Shown here one piece after another: positions 25,557 through 35,130 of a DNA stretch of 64,000 bases (positions within the stretch are counted from its first letter, which is position 1; each line of letters starts with the position of its first letter). Position numbers and translations under genes: made by a program. The notes below the pieces were generated by a model, which had not been told where the DNA came from, did no database searches, and saw only the letters and a list, made by a program, of their open reading frames with translations. This DNA is from Streptococcus suis (GTDB lineage: Bacteria > Bacillota > Bacilli > Lactobacillales > Streptococcaceae): NCBI RefSeq assembly GCF_024509555.1, contig NZ_JAMWEL010000001.1:62001-126000 (forward strand). The letters run 5' to 3'.

Positions 25557-26878
25557 CAGAACAACGGATTGATATTTTGAAGAATATTCTCTTAGAACTG
25601 CACAATGGTGCCAGCCCAGAGTCTGTTCAAGACCAGTTTAATCAGTATTTCACAGGAGTTTCTGCCTTGGAAATCTCTATGATGGAGCATGAACTTATGT
25701 CCAGCGACACGGGTATCACTTTTGAAGATGTCATGAGCCTTTGCAATATCCATGCCAACCTCTTCAAAGGAGCCATTGCTGATGTGGAAGTGGCGGATAT
25801 GGATCGGGAAGGTCACCCTGTCTATGTTTTCAAGCAGGAAAACCTGGCACTGCGGGCAGCTCTCTTACGCATCCGCCGTATCCTCGACCAGTATGAGCAG
25901 ACAGAGGATGTGGAGCTGAAAGACCAGCTCCTGCAAGGTTTGACACGCCAGTTTGACCTCTTGGGGCAGTTTGAAAACCACTACACTCGCAAGGAAAAAG
26001 TCTTCTTTCCGATCATGGAGCGGTACGGTCATGATGCACCGCCCAAGGTCATGTGGGGTGTAGACGATGAGATTCGCGATCTCTTCAAAACGGCTCGCAA
26101 AACCCTTGCAACAGGTGACATAGCAGCAACAAAAGCCCATTTTGAAACCTTTGCCAAGGAATTTGAAGAGATGATTTTCAAGGAGGAGGCCATTCTCCTC
26201 ATGATTCTATTGGAGATTTTCACCCAGGACGACTGGCTCCAAGTGGCCGCAGACAGCGACGCCTACGGCTACGCCATTGTCAAGCCGACAACCAAGTGGG
26301 TGCCTCATCGGGAGGTTTTTGGAGAAATAGCAGAGCAGGCAGCAGATAGCATTTCTCCGCAGCCAGCTAGCCCAAACCAGCAGATTATCGACACGCCAGA
26401 AGGCCAGTTTACCATTACCTTCACACCCAAGGAAAAGTCAGAAACTGTTCAGGACAGGACTAGTCCGCAGACCTTCGGCAATGGTTATTTATCTGTTGAG
26501 CAGGCCAATCTTATCCTCAACCATTTACCGTTGGAACTCACCTTTGTCAACAAGGATGATATTTTCCAATATTACAATGACAGCCACCCTGTTGAAGACA
26601 TGATTTTCAAACGAACGCCAAGCCAGATTGGACGTCATGTGGAGCTCTGCCATCCTCCCAAAATCTTAGACAAGGTCAAGAAAATTTTTGACTTGCTCCG
26701 CACAGGGCAAAAAGACCAGGTCACCATGTGGTTCAAGTCCGGGAGCATGGGCAAGTTTGTCTATGTGGTCTATAAGGCGGTGCGTGATGACCAAGGAGAG
26801 TTTCAAGGCGTTTTGGAGTATGTCCAAGATATCCAACCATTTTTTGAGATTGATAGCGATTTTCATCGGGATATTTAA
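25553..26878 (+). CDS. DUF438 protein with hemerythrin-like and PAS-like domains
   Basis: The 441-residue protein has an N-terminal DUF438 part. A hemerythrin HHE-like helical region comes next (about 120-225; FENHYTRKEKVFFPIMERYG and FKEEAILLMILLEIFTQDDW). A PAS-like C-terminal domain ends it (about 320-440; LPLELTFVNKDDIFQYYNDS). The family is thought to sense or handle metal, oxygen or nitric oxide, but this is by domain analogy. The start overlaps the DUF1858 gene as ATGA, which implies a joint function. A terminator-like hairpin follows. Confidence 0.82.
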   Translation: MTEQRIDILKNILLELHNGASPESVQDQFNQYFTGVSALEISMMEHELMSSDTGITFEDVMSLCNIHANLFKGAIADVEVADMDREGHPVYVFKQENLALRAALLRIRRILDQYEQTEDVELKDQLLQGLTRQFDLLGQFENHYTRKEKVFFPIMERYGHDAPPKVMWGVDDEIRDLFKTARKTLATGDIAATKAHFETFAKEFEEMIFKEEAILLMILLEIFTQDDWLQVAADSDAYGYAIVKPTTKWVPHREVFGEIAEQAADSISPQPASPNQQIIDTPEGQFTITFTPKEKSETVQDRTSPQTFGNGYLSVEQANLILNHLPLELTFVNKDDIFQYYNDSHPVEDMIFKRTPSQIGRHVELCHPPKILDKVKKIFDLLRTGQKDQVTMWFKSGSMGKFVYVVYKAVRDDQGEFQGVLEYVQDIQPFFEIDSDFHRDI

Positions 26879-26885
26879 TCCAACC

Positions 26886-26910
26886 GGACCGCCCACAAGA
26901 GCGGTCCTTT
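26886..26910 (+). terminator. Short terminator-like hairpin before truB
   Basis: GGACCGC (26886-26892) and GCGGTCC (26901-26907) form a perfect 7-bp stem followed by only three T. It directly abuts the truB -10 element, so terminator and promoter are packed together. Confidence 0.6.
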
Positions 26911-26911
26911 G

Positions 26912-26920
26912 TGTTATAAT
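26912..26920 (+). promoter_or_regulatory. Extended -10 placed 6 nt before the truB start codon
   Basis: TGTTATAAT at 26912-26920 and ATG at 26927. There is no ribosome binding site between them, which predicts a leaderless or nearly leaderless truB mRNA. Confidence 0.6.
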
Positions 26921-26926
26921 GAGAAC

Positions 26927-27820
26927 ATGATTTCAGGAATTATTAACGTAAAAAAAGAGGCGGGTATGACCTCGCACGATGTTGTATTTAAGCTTCGCAA
27001 GATTTTGCAGGAGAAGAAGATTGGGCACGGGGGAACCTTGGATCCAGATGTGACAGGTGTTCTGCCTATCGCAGTAGGCAAGGCCACGCGCATGATTGAG
27101 TACATGCAGGAAGAGGGAAAGATTTACGAGGGGGAGATTACCCTCGGCTATTCGACCACGACCGAAGATGCATCGGGTGACCTTGTTGAACGGACGCCGG
27201 TTTTGGACATAGCAGAGCAGGCAGTGGATGAGGCCATAGCTAGTTTTATTGGCACCATTACCCAGATTCCGCCTATGTACTCAGCCGTTAAGGTCAAGGG
27301 CCGCAAACTTTACGAATACGCACGGGCGGGCGAAGAAGTCGAGCGTCCACAACGCCAAATTGAGATTTACAGTTTTGAACGGACTAGCCCGATTGAACGA
27401 GCAGATGACTGTGCACGGTTTACCTTCCGAGTTCGCTGTGGCAAGGGCACCTATGTCCGTACCCTGTCTGTTGATTTGGGAGCTAAACTAGGTTATGCCA
27501 GCCATATGTCCAAGCTAGAGCGGACAGGTTCAGCAGGTATGAGCCTGACAGACGCCCTGACAATCGAAGAGATTGCTGACAAGGTTGCTCAAAATGATTA
27601 TTCCTTCCTCCGTCCCATTGAGCAGGGAATTGGTGACTTGCCGATAGTTGATTTGACGATTGAGCAAGTCAGTGATGCCAGATTTGGTCGTTTTATTACC
27701 TTAGATAGTCAGGAGGAATTGTTGGCAGGTTTTCATAAGGAGAAACTGGTGGCTATCCTAGAAAAACGTGACCAAGTCTATAAGCCTCGGAAGGTTTTTC
27801 TTGAAGAAGTTTTAGCCTAG
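26927..27820 (+). CDS. truB: tRNA pseudouridine-55 synthase
   Basis: The 297-residue protein begins [20 protein letters not shown]. It carries the TruB motif [19 protein letters not shown] with the catalytic Asp, plus [20 protein letters not shown]. It makes pseudouridine 55 in the T-loop of tRNAs. A GTG 18 bases upstream is part of the -10 region, so ATG 26927 is chosen. It is followed by ribF, a common pairing. Confidence 0.96.
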   Translation: MISGIINVKKEAGMTSHDVVFKLRKILQEKKIGHGGTLDPDVTGVLPIAVGKATRMIEYMQEEGKIYEGEITLGYSTTTEDASGDLVERTPVLDIAEQAVDEAIASFIGTITQIPPMYSAVKVKGRKLYEYARAGEEVERPQRQIEIYSFERTSPIERADDCARFTFRVRCGKGTYVRTLSVDLGAKLGYASHMSKLERTGSAGMSLTDALTIEEIADKVAQNDYSFLRPIEQGIGDLPIVDLTIEQVSDARFGRFITLDSQEELLAGFHKEKLVAILEKRDQVYKPRKVFLEEVLA

Positions 27821-27823
27821 TTG

Positions 27824-27832
27824 TGATAAAAT
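27824..27832 (+). promoter_or_regulatory. Extended -10-like element 7 nt before the ribF start codon
   Basis: TGATAAAAT lies at 27824-27832 and the ribF ATG at 27840. The 19-base gap after truB has no Shine-Dalgarno sequence. ribF may therefore use its own leaderless transcript. Confidence 0.5.
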
Positions 27833-27839
27833 AAACGAT

Positions 27840-28763
27840 ATGAAGATTAGAACGATTAAAAATTATCAAGAATTCCATCAGGAAGAGCCGACTGTTTTGG
27901 TTTTAGGCTATTTCGATGGGATTCATTTGGGACATAAAGCCCTTTTAGACCGTGCTAGACAAGTTGCAGATGAAAAAGGATTGTCAGTAACTGTACTTAC
28001 TTTTCCAGAAACACCTCGTCTGGCTTTTGCGCGTTTTACACCAGAACTTTTACTCCATTTGACCAGTCAAGATCAGCGTTACCACTTGTTGGAGAAATAC
28101 GGTGTAGACCAGCTGGTTTTGACAGATTTTACCAGTGAGTTTGCCAGCAATACCCCTCAGCAGTTTTTAGAACGCTACATCAAGGGGTTGAACGCACAAG
28201 TCTTAGTGGCAGGTTTCGATTATCATTTCGGAAATTGCAGAGCAGATGTGACAGACTTGACAGCCTTGTTTGACGGGCAAGTTGAAATTATTGAAGAAGT
28301 CTGCCTAGATGATGAAAAGGTATCTTCTACCCGTATCCGACAAGCTATTCAAGCAGGAGATGTTGAATTAGCCAATCGTCTGTTAGGTTATACTTTTATG
28401 ACAGAAGGTATTGTGGTGCATGGAGATGCCAGAGGCCGCACAATCGGCTATCCAACAGCAAATTTGGCTCCATTTGACCGTGTTCATTTACCATCTGAGG
28501 GTGTATATGTTGCTGATGTTGAAGTAGATGGGAAACGCTATCGAGCCATGACAAGCGTTGGGAAAAATGTGACCTTTGATGGAACCGAAATGCGGATTGA
28601 AGCCCATATTTTTGGATTTGATCGCTTTATCTACGGAGAAAAAATAACTATTTTTTGGCTTGAAAAAATTCGAGATATGGTTAAATTTGATGGGATTGAA
28701 GGGTTGATGGAGCAGATGAAATCTGATGAAATTTTTGCTTTGAATTGGAGTCGGAATGCTTAA
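27840..28763 (+). CDS. ribF: Bifunctional riboflavin kinase/FAD synthetase
   Basis: The 307-residue protein has the adenylyltransferase domain first (LGYFDGIHLGHKALLDRA, AGFDYHFGNCRA, VSSTRIRQAIQAGDVE). The flavokinase domain follows (GRTIGYPTANLAP). It converts riboflavin to FMN and FAD. Length and domain order match RibF. It overlaps the K+ channel gene by 8 bp and lies 19 bases after truB. Confidence 0.96.
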   Translation: MKIRTIKNYQEFHQEEPTVLVLGYFDGIHLGHKALLDRARQVADEKGLSVTVLTFPETPRLAFARFTPELLLHLTSQDQRYHLLEKYGVDQLVLTDFTSEFASNTPQQFLERYIKGLNAQVLVAGFDYHFGNCRADVTDLTALFDGQVEIIEEVCLDDEKVSSTRIRQAIQAGDVELANRLLGYTFMTEGIVVHGDARGRTIGYPTANLAPFDRVHLPSEGVYVADVEVDGKRYRAMTSVGKNVTFDGTEMRIEAHIFGFDRFIYGEKITIFWLEKIRDMVKFDGIEGLMEQMKSDEIFALNWSRNA

Positions 28764-29493
28764 ACATGTCATACAAGATCCTCGCTATGATAAAGGTATG
28801 ACCTACCTAGCCGTTGTTTATGTCTTGTTAATTGTCCTTGAACTGATAGATCCTGGCCTAGCGAACTCTAGTGGTTACAATATTTTAGATTGGCTACTTT
28901 GGTTTACTTTTGTTGTTGATTATTTCCTTAATCTTTATTTTTCTGAAGATAGGGTAGAATTCATTCAAGGTCATGTTCTAGAATTAATTGCCATCATTCC
29001 TTTTGATTCCGTCTTTAGTTTCCTTCGTTTGGGGCGTTTGGCTCGGCTATTTAGGTTGGTCAAGGTGGCTCGCATTTTTGCCCTGTCCAACCGTTTCTGG
29101 GACACTCTTAACAAGCTCATGCATACGAATAGCTTGTCCAAAGTCTTACTCTTGAATGTATCTGCTGTTTTGACAGCTAGTGTCCTGCTTTCAGCAATAG
29201 AAGGCAAATCATTTTTTGATGCTGTTTGGTGGTCAATTGTAACCATGACAACTGTTGGTTATGGTGACATTGTCCCGCAGGATACGATATCAAAAATCAT
29301 TGCCATTCTTTTGATGCTGGTTGGTATCAGTACCTTTGGTATGGTGACTTCGACAATCACTCGATTCTTCTCGGAGACTGAAAGAGAAACAAAACTGGAT
29401 GCTTTAATTGCAAAAGTAGATGAACAGACAGAACTCCTAAGACAGTTAGAGAAAAAAATAGAATCTTTAGAAAATTTAATAGATAGAGATTAG
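28756..29493 (+). CDS. Voltage-gated-type potassium channel
   Basis: The 245-residue membrane protein contains an S4-like segment with regularly spaced arginines (FLRLGRLARLFRLVKVARIF, about residues 89-108). It also has the K+ selectivity filter TTVGYGDIV, followed by an inner helix and a C-terminal coiled coil (about 205-243) that probably aids tetramer assembly. It overlaps ribF by 8 bp. Confidence 0.9.
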   Translation: MLKHVIQDPRYDKGMTYLAVVYVLLIVLELIDPGLANSSGYNILDWLLWFTFVVDYFLNLYFSEDRVEFIQGHVLELIAIIPFDSVFSFLRLGRLARLFRLVKVARIFALSNRFWDTLNKLMHTNSLSKVLLLNVSAVLTASVLLSAIEGKSFFDAVWWSIVTMTTVGYGDIVPQDTISKIIAILLMLVGISTFGMVTSTITRFFSETERETKLDALIAKVDEQTELLRQLEKKIESLENLIDRD

Positions 29494-29500
29494 TTTGCTA

Positions 29501-29529
29501 TTGAAAACTATTCCAAAATACATTATAAT
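29501..29529 (+). promoter_or_regulatory. Promoter of spxA
   Basis: TTGAAA (29501-29506) and TATAAT (29524-29529) with a 17-bp spacer, ahead of an untranslated leader of about 20-25 bases with an AAAGGGA ribosome binding site. Confidence 0.8.
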
Positions 29530-29558
29530 AGAAAGAGAATGTAGAAAGGGATGATGGC

Positions 29559-29960
29559 ATGATTACTTTATTTTTATCGCCGAGTTGTACAAGTTGCCGA
29601 AAAGCTAGGGCTTGGTTAACAAGTCACGAAGTCCCTTTTACTGAACACAATATAATGACTAGCCCTTTGACTGCTGATGAATTGAAAAAGATATTGGCTT
29701 TGACTGAGAACGGGACAGATGACTTGATTTCCACTCGTTCCAAAGTTTTTCAAAAGTTAAATGTTGATGTGGATGAGTTGTCCATCAAGCAGTTGATTGA
29801 GCTGATAGAGCTTTATCCTAGTCTTCTGCGTCGTCCGATTATCTTGGATGAGAAACGTATGCAGATTGGGTTTAATGAAGATGAGATTCGTGCATTCTTG
29901 CCACGCAAATACCGTAAACAAGAACTAAAAAATGCCACACTTCGGGCAGAAATAGGATAA
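29559..29960 (+). CDS. spxA: Spx-family transcriptional regulator (SpxA)
   Basis: The 133-residue ArsC-fold protein has the redox pair CTSC (residues 10-13) in [19 protein letters not shown]. It ends with [20 protein letters not shown] and [13 protein letters not shown], close to Spx of Bacillus and SpxA1 of streptococci as I recall them. Spx binds the RNA polymerase alpha C-terminal domain and directs the thiol/oxidative stress response. It has its own strong promoter and a UPF0223 gene follows. Confidence 0.9.
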   Translation: MITLFLSPSCTSCRKARAWLTSHEVPFTEHNIMTSPLTADELKKILALTENGTDDLISTRSKVFQKLNVDVDELSIKQLIELIELYPSLLRRPIILDEKRMQIGFNEDEIRAFLPRKYRKQELKNATLRAEIG

Positions 29961-29974
29961 GAGAGAAAAGAGAT

Positions 29975-30253
29975 ATGAACAAAAATTATTCATATCCACT
30001 TGATTTTTCGTGGAGCACAGAGGAGATTTCCTCCGTGCTTTCTTTTTTAAATCAGGTGGAGGCTACATACGAAAAAGGTGCTGATGCGAGTGCTATTTTG
30101 ACTAGCTACAAACAGTTTAAAGAGGTTGTTAAAAGCAAGGGACAGGAGCGTCAAATCGACCGCGAATTTGAAGAAGTATCAGGCTATTCTACTTATCGCG
30201 TGATTAAGGCCGCGAGGGAGAAGAGGAAAGGGGTTATTCGACTTGGAAACTAA
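29975..30253 (+). CDS. UPF0223 family protein
   Basis: The 92-residue protein ([40 protein letters not shown]) matches the UPF0223 family of small Firmicute proteins of unknown function. It often lies between spxA and an inositol monophosphatase gene in streptococci, as here. It overlaps the next gene by 11 bp. Confidence 0.82.
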   Translation: MNKNYSYPLDFSWSTEEISSVLSFLNQVEATYEKGADASAILTSYKQFKEVVKSKGQERQIDREFEEVSGYSTYRVIKAAREKRKGVIRLGN

Positions 30254-31001
30254 GTATCGACTAGCTCAATCACTTGTTCTACAAGCAGGTGAATTTCTAA
30301 AAACACATTTGCATGATGAACTTGAAATTGAAGAAAAAGAAAATGCCACGGATTTGGTGACTCAGCTTGACAAGCTGACACAACAATTTTTGACAAACCA
30401 GATAAAAAAAGAGTACCCATCAGATTTGATTTTTGGCGAAGAAGGTGGGGATGTTAGCTCTATTTCAAATGGAAATGTTTGGGTTATAGATCCGATTGAT
30501 GGAACCAGCAATTTTATTGCTCAGAAAAATGATTTTGCTCTTATGTTAGCCTATTTTGAAAATGGCATTGGTCAATTTGGATTGATATACGATGTTATGC
30601 AAGACAAGCTATTTCATGGTGGTGGAAAGTTTCCAGTTTTTTGCAATAAAGAGCGTCTTGCAAGTCCTAGTCTGTCTTCCATCAGTCAGACTTTATTAGG
30701 GTTGAATGCCCAACTCTACGCTGCCAATAAACACGGTCTAGCTGACCTTGCAAATATCAGCCTGGGTACACGCTCTGTTGGCAGTGCAGGAATTGGATTT
30801 TCCCATGTCTTAGAAGGAAGATTATTTGCCTATGCGTCCTATCTCTATCCTTGGGACTATGCTGCCGCCAGTATTCTTGGACAAGGCTTAGATCTTAGTT
30901 TGTTGAGCTTGGAGGCTGAAAATCCATCATTTGATAAAAGAGAACACGTTATTCTAGTTGCTAATCAGCACTTGGAAGAAGTGAAGAGGTATTTATTCTA
31001 A
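30243..31001 (+). CDS. Inositol monophosphatase family protein
   Basis: The 252-residue protein has the Mg-binding IMPase motifs [19 protein letters not shown] and [10 protein letters not shown]. It probably dephosphorylates a sugar or inositol phosphate or 3'-phosphoadenosine 5'-phosphate; the substrate is not clear from sequence. The start is TTG at 30243, with GGAAAGGGG about 9 bases upstream. It overlaps the UPF0223 gene by 11 bp and shares a base with the next gene. Confidence 0.88.
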   Translation: METKYRLAQSLVLQAGEFLKTHLHDELEIEEKENATDLVTQLDKLTQQFLTNQIKKEYPSDLIFGEEGGDVSSISNGNVWVIDPIDGTSNFIAQKNDFALMLAYFENGIGQFGLIYDVMQDKLFHGGGKFPVFCNKERLASPSLSSISQTLLGLNAQLYAANKHGLADLANISLGTRSVGSAGIGFSHVLEGRLFAYASYLYPWDYAAASILGQGLDLSLLSLEAENPSFDKREHVILVANQHLEEVKRYLF

Positions 31002-32302
31002 TGCAATTACCACAGGATTTTATTGATAAATATAGTGATTTGCTTGGTCAAGAAGCCCAAGCATTTTTTGAGAGTTTTGAACAACCTGCTATTTCAGGTT
31101 TTCGGACTAATCCCTTGAAGGAAGGTCAAATTGCTTTTGACAACCCAATTCCAGATATGCCATGGTCCTATTATGGCAAGGTCTCTGGGAAATCGCCAGA
31201 ACACGTGACGGGTCTTGTCTACTCGCAAGAACCAGCTGCGCAAGTGGTTGGTCAAGTTGCTAGTCCTGAAAAGGGTATGAAGGTCTTGGACCTAGCGGCA
31301 GCGCCAGGTGGAAAGTCAACCCACTTGCTTTCCTATTTGGACAATACTGGATTGCTAGTGAGTAATGAAATTTCGAGCAAACGTGCCAAAATTCTAGCAG
31401 AAAATATTGAACGATTTGGAGCAAGAAACGTAGTCGTGACCAATGAGTCTGCGGACCGTCTAGCCAAGGTATTTCCAGCTTATTTTGATATGATTGTCTT
31501 AGATGCACCTTGCTCCGGTGAGGGAATGTTCAGAAAGGATCCGGATGCGATTCAATACTGGTCAAAGGACTATCCTGCCCAGTGTGCTAGTTTACAACGT
31601 GAGATTTTAGAATCAGCCTTGACTATGTTGGCTCCATATGGGCAGTTGATTTATTCGACCTGCACCTGGTCACCTGAAGAAAACGAAGAAATTGTCTCTT
31701 GGTTACTGGAAAATTATGACTTGGAATTGATAGATATTCCAAAAATCAATGGTATGGTTGAAGGGACTGGCTATTCTCAAACTGCTCGTATGTATCCTCA
31801 TCATTTTTCAGGTGAGGGGCAGTTTGTTGCAAAGTTTAAATTTCTAGGGGAATCCAAGCAGAAAAAACTAAAACCAGGAAAATCAAATTTGAACAGAGAG
31901 CAGCAGACTCTCTGGAAAGAATTTGAGCAGAAGCAATTAACGGTGCAGTTAACTGGCTTGTTACAGGTTTTTGGCGATAATCTCTATCTCTTGCCAGATG
32001 GATTGCCGGATTTGTCTAACGTTAAGATTGCTCGTAATGGACTTCATTTAGGCACTTTCAAGAAGAAACGCTTTGAACCTAGTTTTGCCTTGGGCTTAGC
32101 ACTTCACAGTAGTGAAGTCAGGAATCGAGTTGACATCAGTTTAGATGTTTTTCCAGCCTATGTTTCTGGACAAACTGTTGCAGTTTCTAAAGAACTGGTG
32201 AATGGTTGGTATCAGGTTGCAGTTCAAGGGAACGGTCTAGGATTTGCGAAAATTGTTTCTGGTACCCTAAAAAATGCCTTTCCTAGGGGCTTGAGATTTT
32301 AG
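31001..32302 (+). CDS. rsmF: RsmF/RsmB-type rRNA m5C methyltransferase
   Basis: The 433-residue protein has the SAM-binding motif LDLAAAPGGKSTHL and both catalytic-Cys motifs of the NOL1/NOP2/Sun family, DAPCSGEGMFRKD and STCTWSPEENE. A C-terminal RNA-binding extension like that of YebU/RsmF is present. It methylates cytosine in rRNA. The ATG at 31001 overlaps the preceding stop by one base. Confidence 0.9.
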   Translation: MQLPQDFIDKYSDLLGQEAQAFFESFEQPAISGFRTNPLKEGQIAFDNPIPDMPWSYYGKVSGKSPEHVTGLVYSQEPAAQVVGQVASPEKGMKVLDLAAAPGGKSTHLLSYLDNTGLLVSNEISSKRAKILAENIERFGARNVVVTNESADRLAKVFPAYFDMIVLDAPCSGEGMFRKDPDAIQYWSKDYPAQCASLQREILESALTMLAPYGQLIYSTCTWSPEENEEIVSWLLENYDLELIDIPKINGMVEGTGYSQTARMYPHHFSGEGQFVAKFKFLGESKQKKLKPGKSNLNREQQTLWKEFEQKQLTVQLTGLLQVFGDNLYLLPDGLPDLSNVKIARNGLHLGTFKKKRFEPSFALGLALHSSEVRNRVDISLDVFPAYVSGQTVAVSKELVNGWYQVAVQGNGLGFAKIVSGTLKNAFPRGLRF

Positions 32303-32322
32303 TAGAAATAAGCAGATTTTTT

Positions 32323-32351
32323 TTGCAACTTGTCTTTTTATATGATATAGT
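32323..32351 (+). promoter_or_regulatory. Promoter of the pst operon
   Basis: TTGCAA (32323-32328) and TATAGT (32346-32351) are separated by 17 bp. The transcription start would be near 32358, leaving an approximately 80-base leader that contains repeats. Confidence 0.75.
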
Positions 32352-32367
32352 GGATGAGTGGAAATAA

Positions 32368-32396
32368 CTTGTAAATTCCTTGTAAAATACAAGGAA
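32368..32396 (+). promoter_or_regulatory. Repeat cluster in the pstS leader
   Basis: Two direct copies of CTTGTAAA start at 32368 and 32379, exactly 11 bp apart. The second copy also forms a perfect 9-bp inverted repeat, TTCCTTGTA (32376-32384) with TACAAGGAA (32388-32396), around AAA. An 11-bp direct-repeat period is typical of Pho boxes, but this site lies downstream of the predicted transcription start. It could be a repressor site or an RNA hairpin. Confidence 0.6.
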
Positions 32397-32439
32397 ATCA
32401 AAAGGAGATTCCACTGAAAAATGTAAAGGAAAAAACGAA

Positions 32440-33309
32440 ATGAAAAAAAAGCAGAAGCTTGGAATTGCAGCTTTGTTTCTTTTGAGTAGTGTAGCTCTTG
32501 CTGGTTGTTCCTCATGGATTGACCGTGGAGAGTCTATTACTGCAGTTGGATCTACAGCTCTTCAGCCTTTGGTTGAAGCCGCAGCAGATGAATTCGGTAG
32601 TGTCAATATCGGAAAATCTGTAAACGTTCAAGGTGGTGGATCAGGTACTGGTTTGTCACAGGTTCAGTCTGGAGCAGTTCAGATTGGTAATTCAGACGTA
32701 TTTGCTGAAGAGAAAGACGGTATTGATGCTAGCAAATTAGTTGACCATCAAGTAGCTGTTGCTGGTCTTGCAGTGATTGTCAACGAGAAAGTAACTGTTG
32801 ATGATATCACCACAGAAGATCTCCGTAAGATTTTCACAGGAGAGATTACCAACTGGAAAGAGTTAGGTGGAAATGACTTAACTATCTCCATCATTAACCG
32901 TGCGGCAAGTTCAGGTTCCCGTGCTACCTTCGATAGTATTATTATGGACGGTCATACAGCGGCACAAAGCCAAGAGCAAGACTCAAACGGGATGGTCAAG
33001 TCTATTGTTGCTCAAACACCGGGTGCGATTTCTTACTTGTCATTTGCTTATCTTGATGATTCCGTAAAAACAATTAAGCTTAATGGTGCTGAACCAACCG
33101 CTGAAAATGTAGCAACAAATGCTTGGCCAATTTGGTCATACGAGCACATGTATACCAAGGGAGCGCCTACTGAATTGACAGAAGAGTTTCTAACATACAT
33201 GATGTCTGATGAAGTTCAAAATGGTATCGTTGAAAGTATGGGCTATATTTCTATTCATGATATGCAGGTTGAAAAGAGTGCTGACGGCACTGTGACAGAG
33301 AAGGAGTAA
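32440..33309 (+). CDS. pstS: Phosphate-binding lipoprotein PstS
   Basis: The 289-residue protein has a lipoprotein signal with lipobox LAGC (about residue 22). The PstS family motifs [16 protein letters not shown] and GSRATFD follow. It captures phosphate outside the membrane for PstCAB. The ribosome binding site is AAAGGA, 9 bases before the ATG; immediately upstream an ATG-TAA start-stop pair (32421-32426) lies 13 bases after AAAGGAG. It heads pstSCAB1B2-phoU. Confidence 0.96.
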   Translation: MKKKQKLGIAALFLLSSVALAGCSSWIDRGESITAVGSTALQPLVEAAADEFGSVNIGKSVNVQGGGSGTGLSQVQSGAVQIGNSDVFAEEKDGIDASKLVDHQVAVAGLAVIVNEKVTVDDITTEDLRKIFTGEITNWKELGGNDLTISIINRAASSGSRATFDSIIMDGHTAAQSQEQDSNGMVKSIVAQTPGAISYLSFAYLDDSVKTIKLNGAEPTAENVATNAWPIWSYEHMYTKGAPTELTEEFLTYMMSDEVQNGIVESMGYISIHDMQVEKSADGTVTEKE

Positions 33310-33311
33310 GC

Positions 33312-34229
33312 ATGAAAAACGAACAATTAGCTAAAGAGTTGTCATCACCTTCTAAGAATTCTCGTTTGGAGAAGTTTGGTAAGGTTATTACCTTCCTTTG
33401 TCTTTCATTGATTGTATTTATAGTTGCCATGATTTTGATTTTCGTTGCGCAACGCGGTCTATCTACCTTCTTTGTGGATGGAGTTAGCATCACCGATTTC
33501 TTATTCGGAAGTAAGTGGGAGCCAAGTTCTAAAATCTTTGGCGCTCTGCCAATGATTTCTGGCTCGTTCATCGTCACTATCTTGTCTGCCATCGTAGCAA
33601 CGCCAATTGCTATCGGTGCGGCTGTCTTTATGACAGAAATTTCACCAAAGCGTGGTGCTAAAATCTTGCAGCCAGTTATCGAGCTTTTGGTCGGTATCCC
33701 ATCCGTTGTATATGGTTTCATCGGTTTGCAAGTGGTTGTGCCATTCGTTCGTTCTATCTTCGGTGGTACTGGTTTTGGTATCTTGTCAGGAGTATTTGTA
33801 CTCTTTGTCATGATTTTGCCTACAGTAACATTTATGACAGTGGATAGCTTGCGTGCGGTGCCTCGTCACTATCGCGAAGCGAGTTTGGCCATGGGAGCGA
33901 CTCGCTGGCAAACCATCTGGCGTGTTATCTTGAATGCTGCCAAGCCAGGTATTTTTACAGCTGTTATCTTCGGTATGGCTCGTGCCTTCGGTGAAGCCTT
34001 GGCGATTCAGATGGTGGTTGGTAACTCAGCAGTGATTCCAACTTCTCTGACTACGCCAGCCGCAACCTTGACTTCTGTTTTGACCATGGGTATTGGTAAT
34101 ACGGTTATGGGAACTGTACAAAACAACGTTCTCTGGTCATTGGCTCTTGTCTTGCTCTTGATGAGCCTTATCTTTAACATGATTATGAAATTTATTACGA
34201 GAGAGGGTAAGAAAAACTATGCACGCTAA
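33312..34229 (+). CDS. pstC: Phosphate ABC permease PstC
   Basis: The 305-residue protein has about six membrane segments and the permease EAA-type loop YREASLAMGATRWQTIW. It forms the phosphate channel with PstA. It begins 2 bases after pstS and overlaps pstA by 11 bp. Confidence 0.96.
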   Translation: MKNEQLAKELSSPSKNSRLEKFGKVITFLCLSLIVFIVAMILIFVAQRGLSTFFVDGVSITDFLFGSKWEPSSKIFGALPMISGSFIVTILSAIVATPIAIGAAVFMTEISPKRGAKILQPVIELLVGIPSVVYGFIGLQVVVPFVRSIFGGTGFGILSGVFVLFVMILPTVTFMTVDSLRAVPRHYREASLAMGATRWQTIWRVILNAAKPGIFTAVIFGMARAFGEALAIQMVVGNSAVIPTSLTTPAATLTSVLTMGIGNTVMGTVQNNVLWSLALVLLLMSLIFNMIMKFITREGKKNYAR

Positions 34230-35106
34230 AAAATTCGATAAATTGGCGACTGGTATTCTTTACTCCATCGCTACGGTGATTGTTGTCATCTTGACATCAC
34301 TCATTCTCTACATCTTGCTCCGTGGTCTACCACATGTTAACTGGCATTTCTTGACCAGCAAATCCTCCTCTTATAAAGCTGGTGGTGGTATCGGAATTCA
34401 GCTATACAACTCATTCTTCCTATTGATTGTGACGCTCTTGATTTCTGTGCCCTTGTCAACAGGAGCAGGGATTTACTTGGCAGAATATGCTAAAAAAGGT
34501 CCCTTGACAAACTTCATACGTACTTGTATTGAGATTTTGTCATCTCTTCCATCCGTTGTCGTTGGTTTGTTTGGTTACTTGATTTTCGTTGTTCAGTTTG
34601 AGTATGGATTCTCAATCTTGTCAGGTGCCTTGGCCCTTACGGTCTTTAACTTGCCACAGATGACACGTAACGTAGAAGATAGTCTTCGCCACGTTCACCA
34701 TACGCAACGTGAGGCGGGATTGGCTCTTGGTCTATCACGCTGGGAAACTGTTCTTCATGTTGTTATTCCAGAAGCTCTTCCAGGGATTGTCACAGGTATC
34801 GTCTTGGCATCTGGTCGTATCTTTGGTGAAGCAGCGGCCCTTATCTATACAGCAGGTCAATCAGCACCAGCACTTGATTGGTCAAACTGGAATCCATTAA
34901 GCGTTACAAGTCCGATTTCTATCTTCCGTCAATCAGAAACCCTCGCGGTTCACATTTGGAAGGTAAACAGTGAAGGTACAATTCCAGATGCAACCCAAGT
35001 TTCCGCTGGTTCAGCAGCAATCCTCTTGGTCTTCATCTTGATTTTCAACCTTTCTGCCCGTTATATCGGTAAGAAACTTCATGCGAAAATGACTTCAGCA
35101 GCCTAG
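34219..35106 (+). CDS. pstA: Phosphate ABC permease PstA
   Basis: The 295-residue protein has six membrane segments and the cytoplasmic coupling loop REAGLALGLSRWETVLHVVI. It is the second channel subunit of the importer. The start overlaps pstC by 11 bp and the stop lies 24 bases before pstB. Confidence 0.96.
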   Translation: MHAKKFDKLATGILYSIATVIVVILTSLILYILLRGLPHVNWHFLTSKSSSYKAGGGIGIQLYNSFFLLIVTLLISVPLSTGAGIYLAEYAKKGPLTNFIRTCIEILSSLPSVVVGLFGYLIFVVQFEYGFSILSGALALTVFNLPQMTRNVEDSLRHVHHTQREAGLALGLSRWETVLHVVIPEALPGIVTGIVLASGRIFGEAAALIYTAGQSAPALDWSNWNPLSVTSPISIFRQSETLAVHIWKVNSEGTIPDATQVSAGSAAILLVFILIFNLSARYIGKKLHAKMTSAA

Positions 35107-35130
35107 AAGTCTGACTATTAAGGAGAAAAA

